A stretch of DNA of 64,000 bases from Neurospora crassa OR74A. Lineage: Eukaryota; Ascomycota; Sordariomycetes; Sordariales; Sordariaceae. Location: positions 4,629,917 through 4,693,916 of the forward strand of contig NC_026501.1 of NCBI RefSeq assembly GCF_000182925.2, given 5' to 3'. The notes beneath the pieces were generated by a model. That model was not told the origin of the DNA. It ran no database searches and saw only the letters and a list, made by a program, of their open reading frames with translations. Each line of letters begins with the position of its first letter. The stretch's first letter is position 1. The position numbers were made by a program, and so were the translations under genes. Below, one piece after another: positions 20,701 to 31,146 of this stretch.

Positions 20701-23700
20701 CTTGGCTTCGTATGGTCGACAAGTGCTTTTACTGACTATACGATGATTTTTGGTTGGATTTCAGTCGAAAAGAAGGGAAAGGGGAAAAAGTCCAGGTACG
20801 TTTCAGGCGGTCGAGTCGCGCTGGGTCAGGTCTGTCGGCGTCGTCATCCTGTTAGCTGAAGTTACCGACCTAGCAAGTGAATGGGACGGAGTGGACACCG
20901 CGAAAGCTTCCCTCTCCCTAGCTCGACCCTTAATTCGCCCTCGCCCGCGCCGTCCTGGGAAGCGTACCATCTACTTGTACTGTAGGTAGTACACTATAGA
21001 CGTGAAAGAAGATGGGATTTACATTTTACATACCAAATGTGTATCTGTCGTCTATGCTGGACAGGTTCTGAGGTAACCCCGCCGGTGGGTTTCAGATGAA
21101 GAAGAGGACGGAGGTGAACACTTTTCATAAAGATGGATTCTGTTTGCCTTTAACAAAAAACAAAAGCCGGAGGCAACCAGAAAAGTTCTATCAAATGCAG
21201 TCCTCCAAGGTCAAGGAGCTGAAACCGCATGATGCTGATTCTTGCTAATACTGGACGGGGGTTCGTCGGCACATGTAAGGAGAGTCAGCCAACTACCTTT
21301 CATGCCGTACCAACCTCCAGCCCATTTCCATCAAAGTGGCTAGCTAGCCCGGCACGGTTGTGAGACGGACGAGAACGAGAACGATAGAAAGCTGATGGCG
21401 TTCCCGTATGTACATCAATCGTACCATATTCCCGTCCTCAACTTCATTGTCCTCTAACGGCAACCGACAAACGCCGTGACAGCGCTTGTAGAACAACATC
21501 ACATCCACCGTCAGAAGCGCTCTTCTGGTTTTCATTGACTTCTGTCGGTCGTTTCATCGTTCCCGACCGTCGACCAGCAATCCCAGGATTGGAACAAGCG
21601 CTGCGCCCCCAGTTTGTTTCCAAGCAGGGCAAGCAAGCTTCCACCACAGCGGGGCACAGAGAGGGGCCCTTTTCGGGGTAGGTGCTGGGGCATGAGCGGA
21701 GAGGGGTTCACTCGATGCGCAGACCATGGAGGGGTTTCCGCTGCATCAGTCCAGTTCTCCGCTGTGAGTGGCTCGACGCCGGAGTGGAAGGAACACCCTT
21801 CGTGCACCTGCCACCACCGTGGCACCCATCCCAAACTCCCGTTCTAGCGCCGTTCAACATCGTGAACCCCCGTTCCAACCAGTCCTTCACCGTAGCCGAC
21901 CATTCGTTCGATGGGCTGCAGTCACCTCTCCCAACCGGCAACCGCCAAACCGACCAACTGACAACCTGAGCTGCTACCGCTGGTAATCACTTGAAGCGAA
22001 GGTAAGGGTATTGCGCGGCGCCTGCCGGGACTTCAAAGTCGTTAGGAGCGGGCCCCTTGTCACCTGTACAGTTGACGTTCAACGCATTATCGACATTCCA
22101 AAGTGCGGAGAACCGAGGCTGGCAGCTGTCTGTCCATGCACGAGGATGTGAGTGATACATGACTTTGGTGATCGGTCATCTCACTTCTATCTGCAATGTT
22201 CCATCTCAGGATTGAAGTTGTAATTGAGCTTCTTCTGTAAGTTTTAGTGGCTTTCGGTTGTACTCAAGAAAAGGATGGTATCAAGCCATCCAAGCTGGGC
22301 AATTCTGGAGCTTGGACATGCTGATATCATCGTGGGTCGTGGCGGAAAGCCAAAGACTGTCGAGTAGTGCTGTGAGGCAGTCCGTTTGTCGCATCAGGGG
22401 CATGGCGAGACCGCCCAGATTTCTTTGCAGAGACTTTGGGATTCATAGCTAACCGGACTCAAGCTCCCGTTGCAGATGGAAGAGACAACACAAATCAGCG
22501 TCAGCTACTACTGAATGCTCTTGGAATCCATAGCCCTCTCGCTGGTAGACGTTTCAGACATCATCTTCCAGGACCGCTGAATGATACCGCGTCTTCCAGC
22601 GTCAAGGTAGAAAGGCGAGTGCCTGACCACTGCTAACCTGTTATACTAACGACTTCATTCGCTGGTTGGTGTTCCGTAACAACCTGACGCCTTCAGCGGG
22701 TAAGCCTTTGTGATACCGGGCTGTGGATCACCTAGGTTAAGTTCTTGATTGAGTTGCCAGTTACCCGCTGCTTAAGAGCCGTCTACCAGGTAGAAGGTTT
22801 GTGTCGCTGTACATAACGAGATATGGACATCAGCGAATGTATCCGATGAGCTTATAGCAGGCGCTCATCCTGAAGATCCATCCCTAGAGGTTCCGGTGCC
22901 TCTTGCGGCCCACATAGACATTCTATGACAGAACCGCCTTGCAAAACACAACACTGAAGATTGTAAGGCTGAGACACATTGCTCGGGAAGAATCTGCTAA
23001 CCTGCTAGAGTTCGACTGTTAATCCTGTGACGATGAAAAGAGGAAGAGAATTGAGATTTCCCAATATTGTTACGGGATCCCACAATACGACCCTTTTTAC
23101 AAGTGAATCTGGGAAGGCTGCTGGAGCAGTCAAAAGTCCTAAAGCATTCTACGGGCGTCGTCTTACGCCCTCGCGATATTTGGACGGGGGTGGGATGTGT
23201 GCTTGAGTCAAGGCAATGATTTGGTTGTTCTACATGCAGTGTTGTTAGAGGTAGGAGGAAGATTCGGAGTTCTGTGCATTGTGAAGACGCTGTTAACTGC
23301 AATAACAGGGCTCCTATTCCGCAATTATCGTGAACGGTGGTAGTGGTCATTCTCTTCTACCTCTAGTGACCTTACCTACCAAAGTCCTGAACATTGCAAC
23401 TGGATGGGATGTTGGGGCGAACTGAGGACCTGGGGAGCAGGTGCAGTGATGGCGGGAGTGGGTGAGACCCGACAGGAGGTGGACACAGCCGGCTGGCTTC
23501 AAGCTGAGCCGTCGTCAATCACTCCCAGGAATCACTGGGAGTGAGATCACTGCAGTGAGGAGGTGTTCCCTAGCGCCAATGCCAATGACACCTCAGGGTT
23601 ACTGGCGGGACTCCACAGCAAACCGAATGCCAGTGAAAATTCGGGCAATGCCCCTCTTCTCGCGCACCCTTGCTACTTTGGGATGTGGAGGCGTGGTAAC

Positions 23701-25421
23701 AACACACTGTCGTGTCTCAAGGCGCTGAAGAGAAAGCGCGCTATGGGATTGGACGGCAAATGCATGCTCGCGTGCAACAACGAAGGCCTGCTGCCAAAAA
23801 CACTGAGCCACAGACGCGTCGTCAGAGGTTTCAGCATCCAGAGCAGTTCAGTATCGCTGCAACACAGTGGTGTCTTTCAGATGCCAACAGCCCCGAGGAT
23901 ATATCAACTTTCTTCAGACTTGTTAACATCATCAGCTTGGCTGTTACAAAGACAGAATGACACTTACGCTGTACATCTTGCTCTGATTTTCAGTAGAGGT
24001 AAGATCAGTAATTACCTGGGCTTTCATGGCAAGAGAGAACTGAACCGCAAGGTAAAAGTGACAATAACCTGTGTACCTCTATGGCAGTGGGTGAAGAAGG
24101 TGGAGGCCACCCTGGAAGGTACATCTGTTAGTTCGAGTACATCGGAGACGGACACAGACTCTGTGAAGGAGAGGACCACCTCACAGATCTTGAGAGCATC
24201 AGCCTGTGAGAAAAGAGTTCAAGATGGGAGTTATGCCAATGTGGTAGCAACCCAGAGCCTTGTCCTCCTGGTTGCACCAGGCCTCTCTGTACGATGGTAT
24301 CTCGTAGGTACCTCACAAGACCGGATGTATTTGGCATTGGCTGTGGGTAGGTAGCAGGTAGGTACCTATTGCGCGAGAACGGAGTAGAAGAGAGCTGGGC
24401 GAGTCTTGTTGGTAGATGGAAATGCTTGCCCCGGAAACGCAAGTGCAATGATGGGGGTCTTCCGATTTCAATGCGTCTTCGCTGCACTTGCAACTCATCC
24501 TAGAGATTGAAATCAACCTACACCTAATGTACTGAATTTTGATGTTCCCGCTCACTCTACTTTGCTTTGAGTGTTAGACGGAAGGGGCTCTATTAGAATC
24601 ACTACAAGTCTTGTCTGCGGTGCGCGATGGTGTTGCTCGTCAGCCCATGGATCCAGGACACCTCATGATCAGAACGCCTTGCAATCATTCTTCTGCCCAC
24701 CCCTTGTCTTCCATGTTGAGCTCGGGTGTCTGCTCCCGCCCCGTTGCTCCAGGCTTGCTTGCCTGGCCTCCCGCCCGTTGCGGGCTGGGCTCTGTGAGGT
24801 GGTGTCGCTACACCTATCGCCTGCCGGGACTCCAGCTGCCCGCCCGCGGATGGAAAACGGAGACCCAGTGGGCATTGCGGGGAGGGGTCTCTGATCCCCT
24901 TGTCCCATTTCCATTGGGGGGGGGCGCCCAAATCAGGCTGCATCTCAGTGCACAAATTTTCTGGCCCGCCCAGTCTTGGGGGTAATCAGCGCTGAGTGCT
25001 GGGAACCCACGCTGCAGCTACAAATTTCGGTATCCCCCCGCATCCCCCAAAATTCGCCGCGAATTTTTTCCTCCCCTTCTCTCCGTTCATTTCCGGCGTC
25101 CTCATCCCCCAAGCACCACCCCCCAAAGCACACAGCAAGCAGACGGCCGGGCACCACACACCACCCCGACCCCCCGGATTCCACCCACCGCCAACCTTTG
25201 CCTTTCAGCAGTTGCGCCCTGATACGACAGGCAGGCACCCACTCAGCAGGAACCGTCCGAGCTTTCTGTTTCCATTAAAAACCCGCACCCGCGCCCGCAC
25301 TCAAGCTTCCACCTGAGCCCTAACTGCTCCCCTACACCATCACTACCGCCACCACAACACCGTCTGCCAGAGCCCACCAGCATCACTACCAGTACCAGCT
25401 ATCCATCAGCCAACCGCCATC
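20701..25421. other. 4.7-kb gene-poor divergent region between het-c and the HMG-box gene
   Basis: This is the largest gap in the window. ORFs up to 263 residues occur (for example 23563-24354 plus) but have no recognisable domain and no supporting splice pattern. It contains a 10-bp perfect hairpin at 23519-23544, TAGGTACCT motifs near 24305 and 24359, a G9 run at 24916-24924, and a C-rich, pyrimidine-biased 5' leader of the HMG gene from about 25020. No HET-domain, transposase or RNA gene was recognised. Confidence 0.45.
23519..23544. repeat. Perfect 10-bp inverted repeat with 6-nt loop
   Basis: TCACTCCCAG, loop GAATCA, then CTGGGAGTGA. The word ATCACT occurs three times within 30 bases here. 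No gene end lies nearby, so it is unlikely to be a terminator; it could be chance or part of an untranslated RNA. Confidence 0.7.
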
Positions 25422-26693
25422 ATGCCGCGCCCACCCAAGAGCAAGGTCGCCGAGATCGTTAAGCCAGTCATGGCTGCGCCTGGCCCTGCGAGGGTCATTG
25501 ACGTCGACAATTTCATCCGTGTCCGCGATTCGGTAAGCCTTGCACCTTTCAACATCCTATACCAGCTCTCCCAACCACAGCACCCCCATATCCTTTCCCC
25601 CATCCCACTCCCGGAATCATGGATTCGAAGCCGGCATGTCTGTTGTATGGTGCGCAATGGATATTTCACATAGACGCAACTCCTTCAGCGCTTGGTTACG
25701 CCCTGTCGCGTCGTAGGGGTCAAACTACACCACACGTTCAGAGTGATGCACGCGCAGTCAACTACACGCCATGCTCCAAACCTGCCGAGTTATCTTGCGA
25801 GATGATACAGAAAAGAATATATGTTGCGCCTGAAACATGACTGGCTAACTCCTCCCAAGGTCTACCAACGTCTCTCCACCATCCAGGACTTGATTAAGAG
25901 CTTCAGCCAAGACTACCTGCGTCAGACCAATCTTCTCCTCGGAGAGGGCACTACTCTCGAGAATGGCGGTGATCTCGAGCACCTCCAGACCTCCCTAACC
26001 GGCATGCTCCCCGGCTTCTTGGTTGCTCCGCAGCCCATGGTCGAGGAGAAGAAGGAGCGCAAGAAGCGTACCCACGACCCCAATGCCCCCAAGCGTCCCT
26101 TGACCCCTTACTTCCTCTACATGCAGACTGCTCGCCCCATCATTGCCAATGATCTGGGCGAGGAGGCCCCCAAGGGTGCCGTTCAGGAAGAGGGCCAGCG
26201 CCGCTGGTCCGTTATGGGTGCTGCCGAGAAGCAGGGCTGGAACAACGCTTACCAGTACAACCTGCGCCTCTACAACGCCCGTGTGCACTCCTACAAACAC
26301 GGCAATGCCAACGCCAAGAACATGACCGATGACGAGGCCCTCAAGTATGCTGATGAGTACAATATCGAGATGCCCACTGCTGCTCAGGTCGAAGAGGTCC
26401 CCACCGACCAGGACGCCATTGCTCAGCAGCTGCAGCAGAACGTTGTGCCCGAGGTTTCTGAAGAGGAGGAGGAGCAGCAGCAGCAGCAGCAGCAACCGGT
26501 CCCCGTTTCCAAGACCCCCATCAAGAAGAAGGACACCCGCAGGCGCAAGACTGCCACTCCCGCTGAGGAGGCCGAGCCCGCTAAGCCCGTGGTCGCCCCC
26601 GCCAGCCCGGAGAACAAGAAGCGCAAGCGGAATGTCAAGGCGGCTGAGGTGGAAGAACCTAAGAAGTCGGGGCGCAAGAAGACCAAGGCCTAG
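25422..26693 (+). CDS. HMG-box chromatin protein
   Basis: Two exons, 25422-25532 and 25860-26693, give 314 residues. The start MPRPPKSKVAEI lies in a CATC-ATG context. Residues about 38-70 form a predicted helix (YQRLSTIQDLIKSFSQDYLR). An HMG box follows at about 110-180, with DPNAPKRPLTPYFLYMQTA, RRWSVMGAAEKQGWNNAYQY and basic flanks. A CAG-encoded polyQ after an acidic stretch, then Lys/Arg-rich tails (TPIKKKDTRRRKT, SGRKKTKA), make up the C terminus. HMG-box proteins of this non-sequence-specific class bend DNA in the nucleus. The intron is 327 nt, about four times the local norm, but has a good gctaac branch and aag acceptor. A mitochondrial or INO80-complex role is possible in related fungal proteins; the sequence does not decide. 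Confidence 0.87.
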
Positions 26694-27570
26694 AAGCGCT
26701 CTTAATCCACCTCACGCTTTTCCCTTGCCGGGTTCTTTCATGATACCTCGTGGCAAACAACCTGGGTTGTTTTCCTTTTCATTTTCATTTCCGTTGTACG
26801 ATACCCTCCCTCTATCAAAGGAATAAGGGGAGTGCGTATCCATGTCAACGAGCGCGGGTCAGCGTCATGGTTATTTTCTCTCTGTTAAAGTGGCGGTCTT
26901 TGGTCCACTTTACTTCTCCTGTATGATTCAATGAACGGCTAAAGAGGAATTGGTGGTTCTCCATCTACGAAAACAAGCTCGAAACGGAAAATATGGGGTT
27001 AAGGATAAACGGAGTCTGCTCTTTTTGCGAAATTCGGCTGAAGATATGATATGAGGCTGTCGCATGTTGTACTTATGGCGGTTAGCTCTACATAGCATGT
27101 ATGGGCCCGGTGGATAAATGAATTTCAGTGTTCGAATAACGATTTGGTCTTTTAATGCCGTGGGTACTGGCAGAGCAAAGAGGTCACCCGCTGGCTCACA
27201 GAGGGTCAAATGGAGTTGTGTTGGTCTTTACGCGATGTTTAATGAACACAATATATGCTCCTGAATTGGAGCTTACAATGGTTGATCATGTGATATCATG
27301 TACATTAAGATGGTGCAGTGGTGTTGGTCACAGGAAGAGCTCGTCTACAATCTTAGCAACGGTACCATATGTGGATGGAGCAAGTCACCACGGCAATCTG
27401 GAATCAACGACTGCCAGTGGCACACGAGTAGAACGAAGGAGAAGCAACTCAAATCTCTTTCACTGCCCGAGTATACAATAACCCGTATGACTGCCTCCTC
27501 CTTCCCGCCGCCTGGCAAAAACAAACTGCCCCTTTAGTTACCTCACTTCCTTTCCCCGCTCCCTTTTCTC
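26694..27570. other. Convergent intergenic region
   Basis: About 880 bases between the HMG gene stop and the urease stop. It presumably holds both 3' UTRs. Only short ORFs without family resemblance are present. Confidence 0.5.
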
Positions 27571-30529
27571 TCAATAAACAAAATAACTCTGCGTCAATGG
27601 CAACTCGCTACTCGGCTCCGCTGTACATACCTCCCCATCCGCCTCAACCGTATACCTCTCAGGGTCGACCTTCATCCTCGGCATCCTCTCATTAAACTTC
27701 ATATCTTTCTTGCCCACCGTTCTACACCCCTTCACCGCCTCCACTCTACTCTTCAATCCATACCCTTCAATTGCACCACTATCCAAGCTCGCCTGCGAAA
27801 CAAACAGCACCTTGGACTTGGCAACCATGGGCGCAAACATGGGCCGCGCAATAACCGGCTGCACCGTCGGGATTGAGGCATTGGGATCGCCCATCATCGC
27901 GCTGGCGATTAATCCGGACTTGATGACGAGGGAGGGCTTGGTGCCGAACCAGGCTGGGTCCCAGACGACCAGGTCGGCGAGCTTGCCGGGTTCGATAGAG
28001 CCGATCAGGTGCGACATGCCCTGCGCGAGGGCCGGGTTGATGGTGTATTTGGAAATGTAGCGCTTCACCCGGTGGTTATCCGCCCCGCCGGTGCCTTGGT
28101 CCTCCGGGAGGGGACCACGCTGGAGTTTATTCTTGTGTGCCGTGTTCCATGTGCGAAGAATGACCTCGCCGCAACGACCCATGGCCTGGCTGTCGCTGCT
28201 CATCATGCTGATGGCGCCCAAGTCGTGCAGCACGTCCTCGGCGGCGATGGTCTCGGCGCGGATGCGCGACTCGGCGAAGGCCACGTCCTCGGGAATGTTT
28301 TTGGAGAGGTGATGGCATACCATTAACATGTCCAGGTGCTCGTCTAGGGTGTTGCGGGTGAACGGCCTGGTGGGGTTAGTGCTCGAGGGGAGGACATTGG
28401 GGTGTTCAACAACAGAGATGATATCCGGTGCGTGCCCGCCGCCGGCACCTTCGGTGTGGTACGTGTGGATGGTGCGGCCGGCGAAGGCGGCGATGGTCGA
28501 TTCAACGAAGCCGGACTCGTTCAGAGTGTCGGTATGGATTAGACATTGCACGTCGAGCTCGTCACAGACGGTTAGGCAGGAGTCGATGGCAGCAGGGGTG
28601 GTGCCCCAGTCTTCGTGCAGCTTGAGGCCGCAGGCGCCGGCGAGGATCTGTTCCCGAAGGGCGGAGGGGGAGCTGTCGTTGCCTTTGCCGGTTATCCCGA
28701 TGTTGAGAGGGAGCGAGTCGCAGGCTTGAAGCATTTGGCGCATGTAATGGGCGCCGGGGGTGCAGGTGGTTGCGTTTGTACCGGCGCTGGGAGGTGGAAG
28801 TTAGTTTCGTGATATGTTGACAAAAGGGGGAGAAGCAAGGGAAAGAGAGAAAAGCATACCTTGGACCAGTTCCACCACCAAGGAAAGTAGTGATACCAGC
28901 AGCCAGAGCCTCAGCCGCCTGTTGAGGGCAGATGAAGTGAATATGCGTATCAATACCTCCCGCCGTGATGATCTTGCCCTCTCCCGCCACCACATCCGTA
29001 CAACTTCCCACAATCATGCCCGGCGTAACACCGTCCATTACATCCGGGTTACCAGCTTTGCCAATGCCCACAATGACACCAGCCTTGACACCAATATCCG
29101 CCTTGTAGATGCCCGTCCAATCCACCACCAACGCGTTCGTCACCACCATATCCAGCGTCTCCTCATCCGACCTACCCGTCGCCTGCCCCATGCCCTCGCG
29201 CAGGGTCTTGCCGCCGCCGAATTTACATTCGTCCCCGTAAACAGTGTAATCCTTCTCGACCTTGATCCACAGATCCGTAGCTCCCAGCCTCACCATATCA
29301 CCCACCGTCGGGCCAAACATGACCGCGTACGCCCTCCGGTCCATGGTAAACGGCTCGCTGATGAATGCCGCCGCATCGCCCACCGGCTCCTCCGGCGCGT
29401 GGGCAAACCCGGCCTTCTGCAACTTGGCAATGATCTCTTCCGCCCTTGTCAAGTCAAGCTTGCCTGAGGCCAGGTTGTTGCCGCCCCTGATGACCTTGTT
29501 GCCGCCAATCTCCACCAGCGTGACCGTCTTGGTGTCGCCGGGCTCGAACCGCACGGAAGTGCCGGCGGGAATGTCCAGCCGATACCCGTACGCCCGCGCC
29601 CTGTCGAACTCCAGCTGCGGATTCGTCTCGATGAAGTGGTAGTGGCTACCGACTTGAATCGGACGGTCTCCCTTGCTGGTCACACGAAGACGGATGCGTT
29701 TCCGGCCCTCGTTCAACTTGACCTTGGCCTCCTTGACGCAAACCACGGCGCCGGGCTGCTTGCTGGCTTCGTAGGCGGCGGCAGGAGGCAAGGGAAAAAC
29801 GGAGTCGTCATTGGGCGGGATCGGCAGGAAGCTGCCGTACAGGGCGCGAGCGAGGTCACCGTCGTCGCTGCTGATGGGGTTGTGCACGGTGACCAGGTAC
29901 GTTCCGGAAGGGAAAGTGCCCTCGACTTGAATCTCGTGCAGGGTCGAGGTCACTTCGGGCAAGACGTGGCGGCGGCCGAGCATGGTGGCGCCCAGTGCCA
30001 TGAGGTCGGCAACGGTGTGGTTGCCATCGCGTATGAGCTCTTGGAGGTTGTTGGCGATGAGCGCCTGGGTTGGTGAGTGGGTTGTGTTATAGTGAGGCGA
30101 AAGTGAGGAGGAAAAGGATCTGGAAGAGAGAAACTTACAGTGGCTTCGGAATGGTTCAGTTTTATACCTCTTGCTAGACGTCTTTGAGCTAGGAATCCTA
30201 GCTGAGAGATGGCGAGCTTATCGAGCTGTCAAGGGGAAAGCAAGACACGATTTTGTCAATAGGTTAGTGATGCGGACTTGCTGCTATTTGGGATGAATCC
30301 TTCTTATGAAGTCGTCACACTCCGGATAGAGTCCAGCCTAGTCACACAGGGTAAAACAGTGCCATCTTGCGCTTTTATACACACAATGTTGATCGATGTC
30401 CGTAACTCCTTCGTTTGTTTGAACCGTGATCTGAGGTGTCTTGGTCTCCTTGTAAAACGCAGATGTGAAGGATCAACGGGGGCACACAACAAAACAACTA
30501 CCACTAACCTCTTTGGGAATCAGATGCAT
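27571..30529 (-). CDS. ure: Urease (single-chain fungal type)
   Basis: Four exons on the minus strand: 30529-30509 (7 codons, MHLIPKE), 30225-30139, 30064-28860 and 28786-27571, giving 842 residues, the usual length for the fused gamma-beta-alpha fungal urease. The gamma part begins [20 protein letters not shown]; the beta part includes [13 protein letters not shown]; the alpha catalytic part carries [10 protein letters not shown] (metal His near 410 and 412), GLKLHEDWG (the carbamylated Lys, near 490), [12 protein letters not shown] and CHHLSKN. The enzyme hydrolyses urea to ammonia and carbamate in the cytosol and needs nickel plus accessory proteins, none of which is in the window. All active-site motifs look intact. 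Introns are 283, 74 and 73 nt. Confidence 0.96.
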
Positions 30530-31146
30530 CTTGTTCCTGTCGATGTTGACGAGAGTTTCGATCCAAGTTCGACAATAAACGAGGTCAGGAAAAAGAGAAC
30601 AGTGACGTCCTCTGCCCCAATGACACTAACATCGAGGACTGCTAGTAGTTTTAACCCCCGCGTGGTTCTGTACCAGCTGCTTATCAGTCCGCTTCCATCC
30701 AACGTTCTAGATGCGGCCGCGGTAAAAGACACCGACTGCGGTGGGATGTTGTCCCAGAGATTGCTGTACCCCGCACACTTTTACTGATAAGGCGGATATT
30801 GTTTGTAACAGCTCAGTACATGTAACCTTTTCGTTGTTTACAACTCCAAAGGGCACCAGCAACGATGATAGGGGTAGTCACACTTGCACTGACAAAGAAA
30901 AAGCAAAACACCATCTGTACCACGAGTAACATGATGGATTGAGGATATTGCGTATGCGAATTTCCTCCTTGGATTTTGTTTCCAAGAAACTCATCTATAC
31001 AGCAAGCTAATGTGTGAAATTTGAACTCCAAACTCCCCCGACTCCCAAACTACCCCTGAGATATGAAAGTACATGTAGAACGCTTCGAGGAATACTCTCA
31101 TCCTGCTCCAACATATGTAACCTGCCATTTGCGACCTTGACATTGT
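30530..31146. promoter_or_regulatory. Urease upstream region
   Basis: 617 bases between the urease start codon and the stop of the next minus-strand gene. It holds the urease promoter and the 3' UTR of the upstream gene. A nitrogen-metabolite GATA-type control would be plausible for urease, but I see no convincing clustered GATA sites. Confidence 0.4.

Noticed and set aside
23563-24354. 263-residue ORF in the het-c/HMG gap
   Set aside because: No recognisable domain, no good start context and unremarkable composition. It remains the best orphan candidate in the gap, but support is too weak to list as a gene.
25615-25640. B-box-like GCTTCGAATCC on the minus strand inside the HMG intron, suggesting a tRNA
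   Set aside because: The neighbouring bases cannot form a T-arm or acceptor stem, and no A-box lies at the right distance.
25995-26495. Minus-strand ORF of 166 residues in the HMG gene
   Set aside because: Antisense to the HMG box exon; its Leu run is the complement of the CAG polyQ tract.
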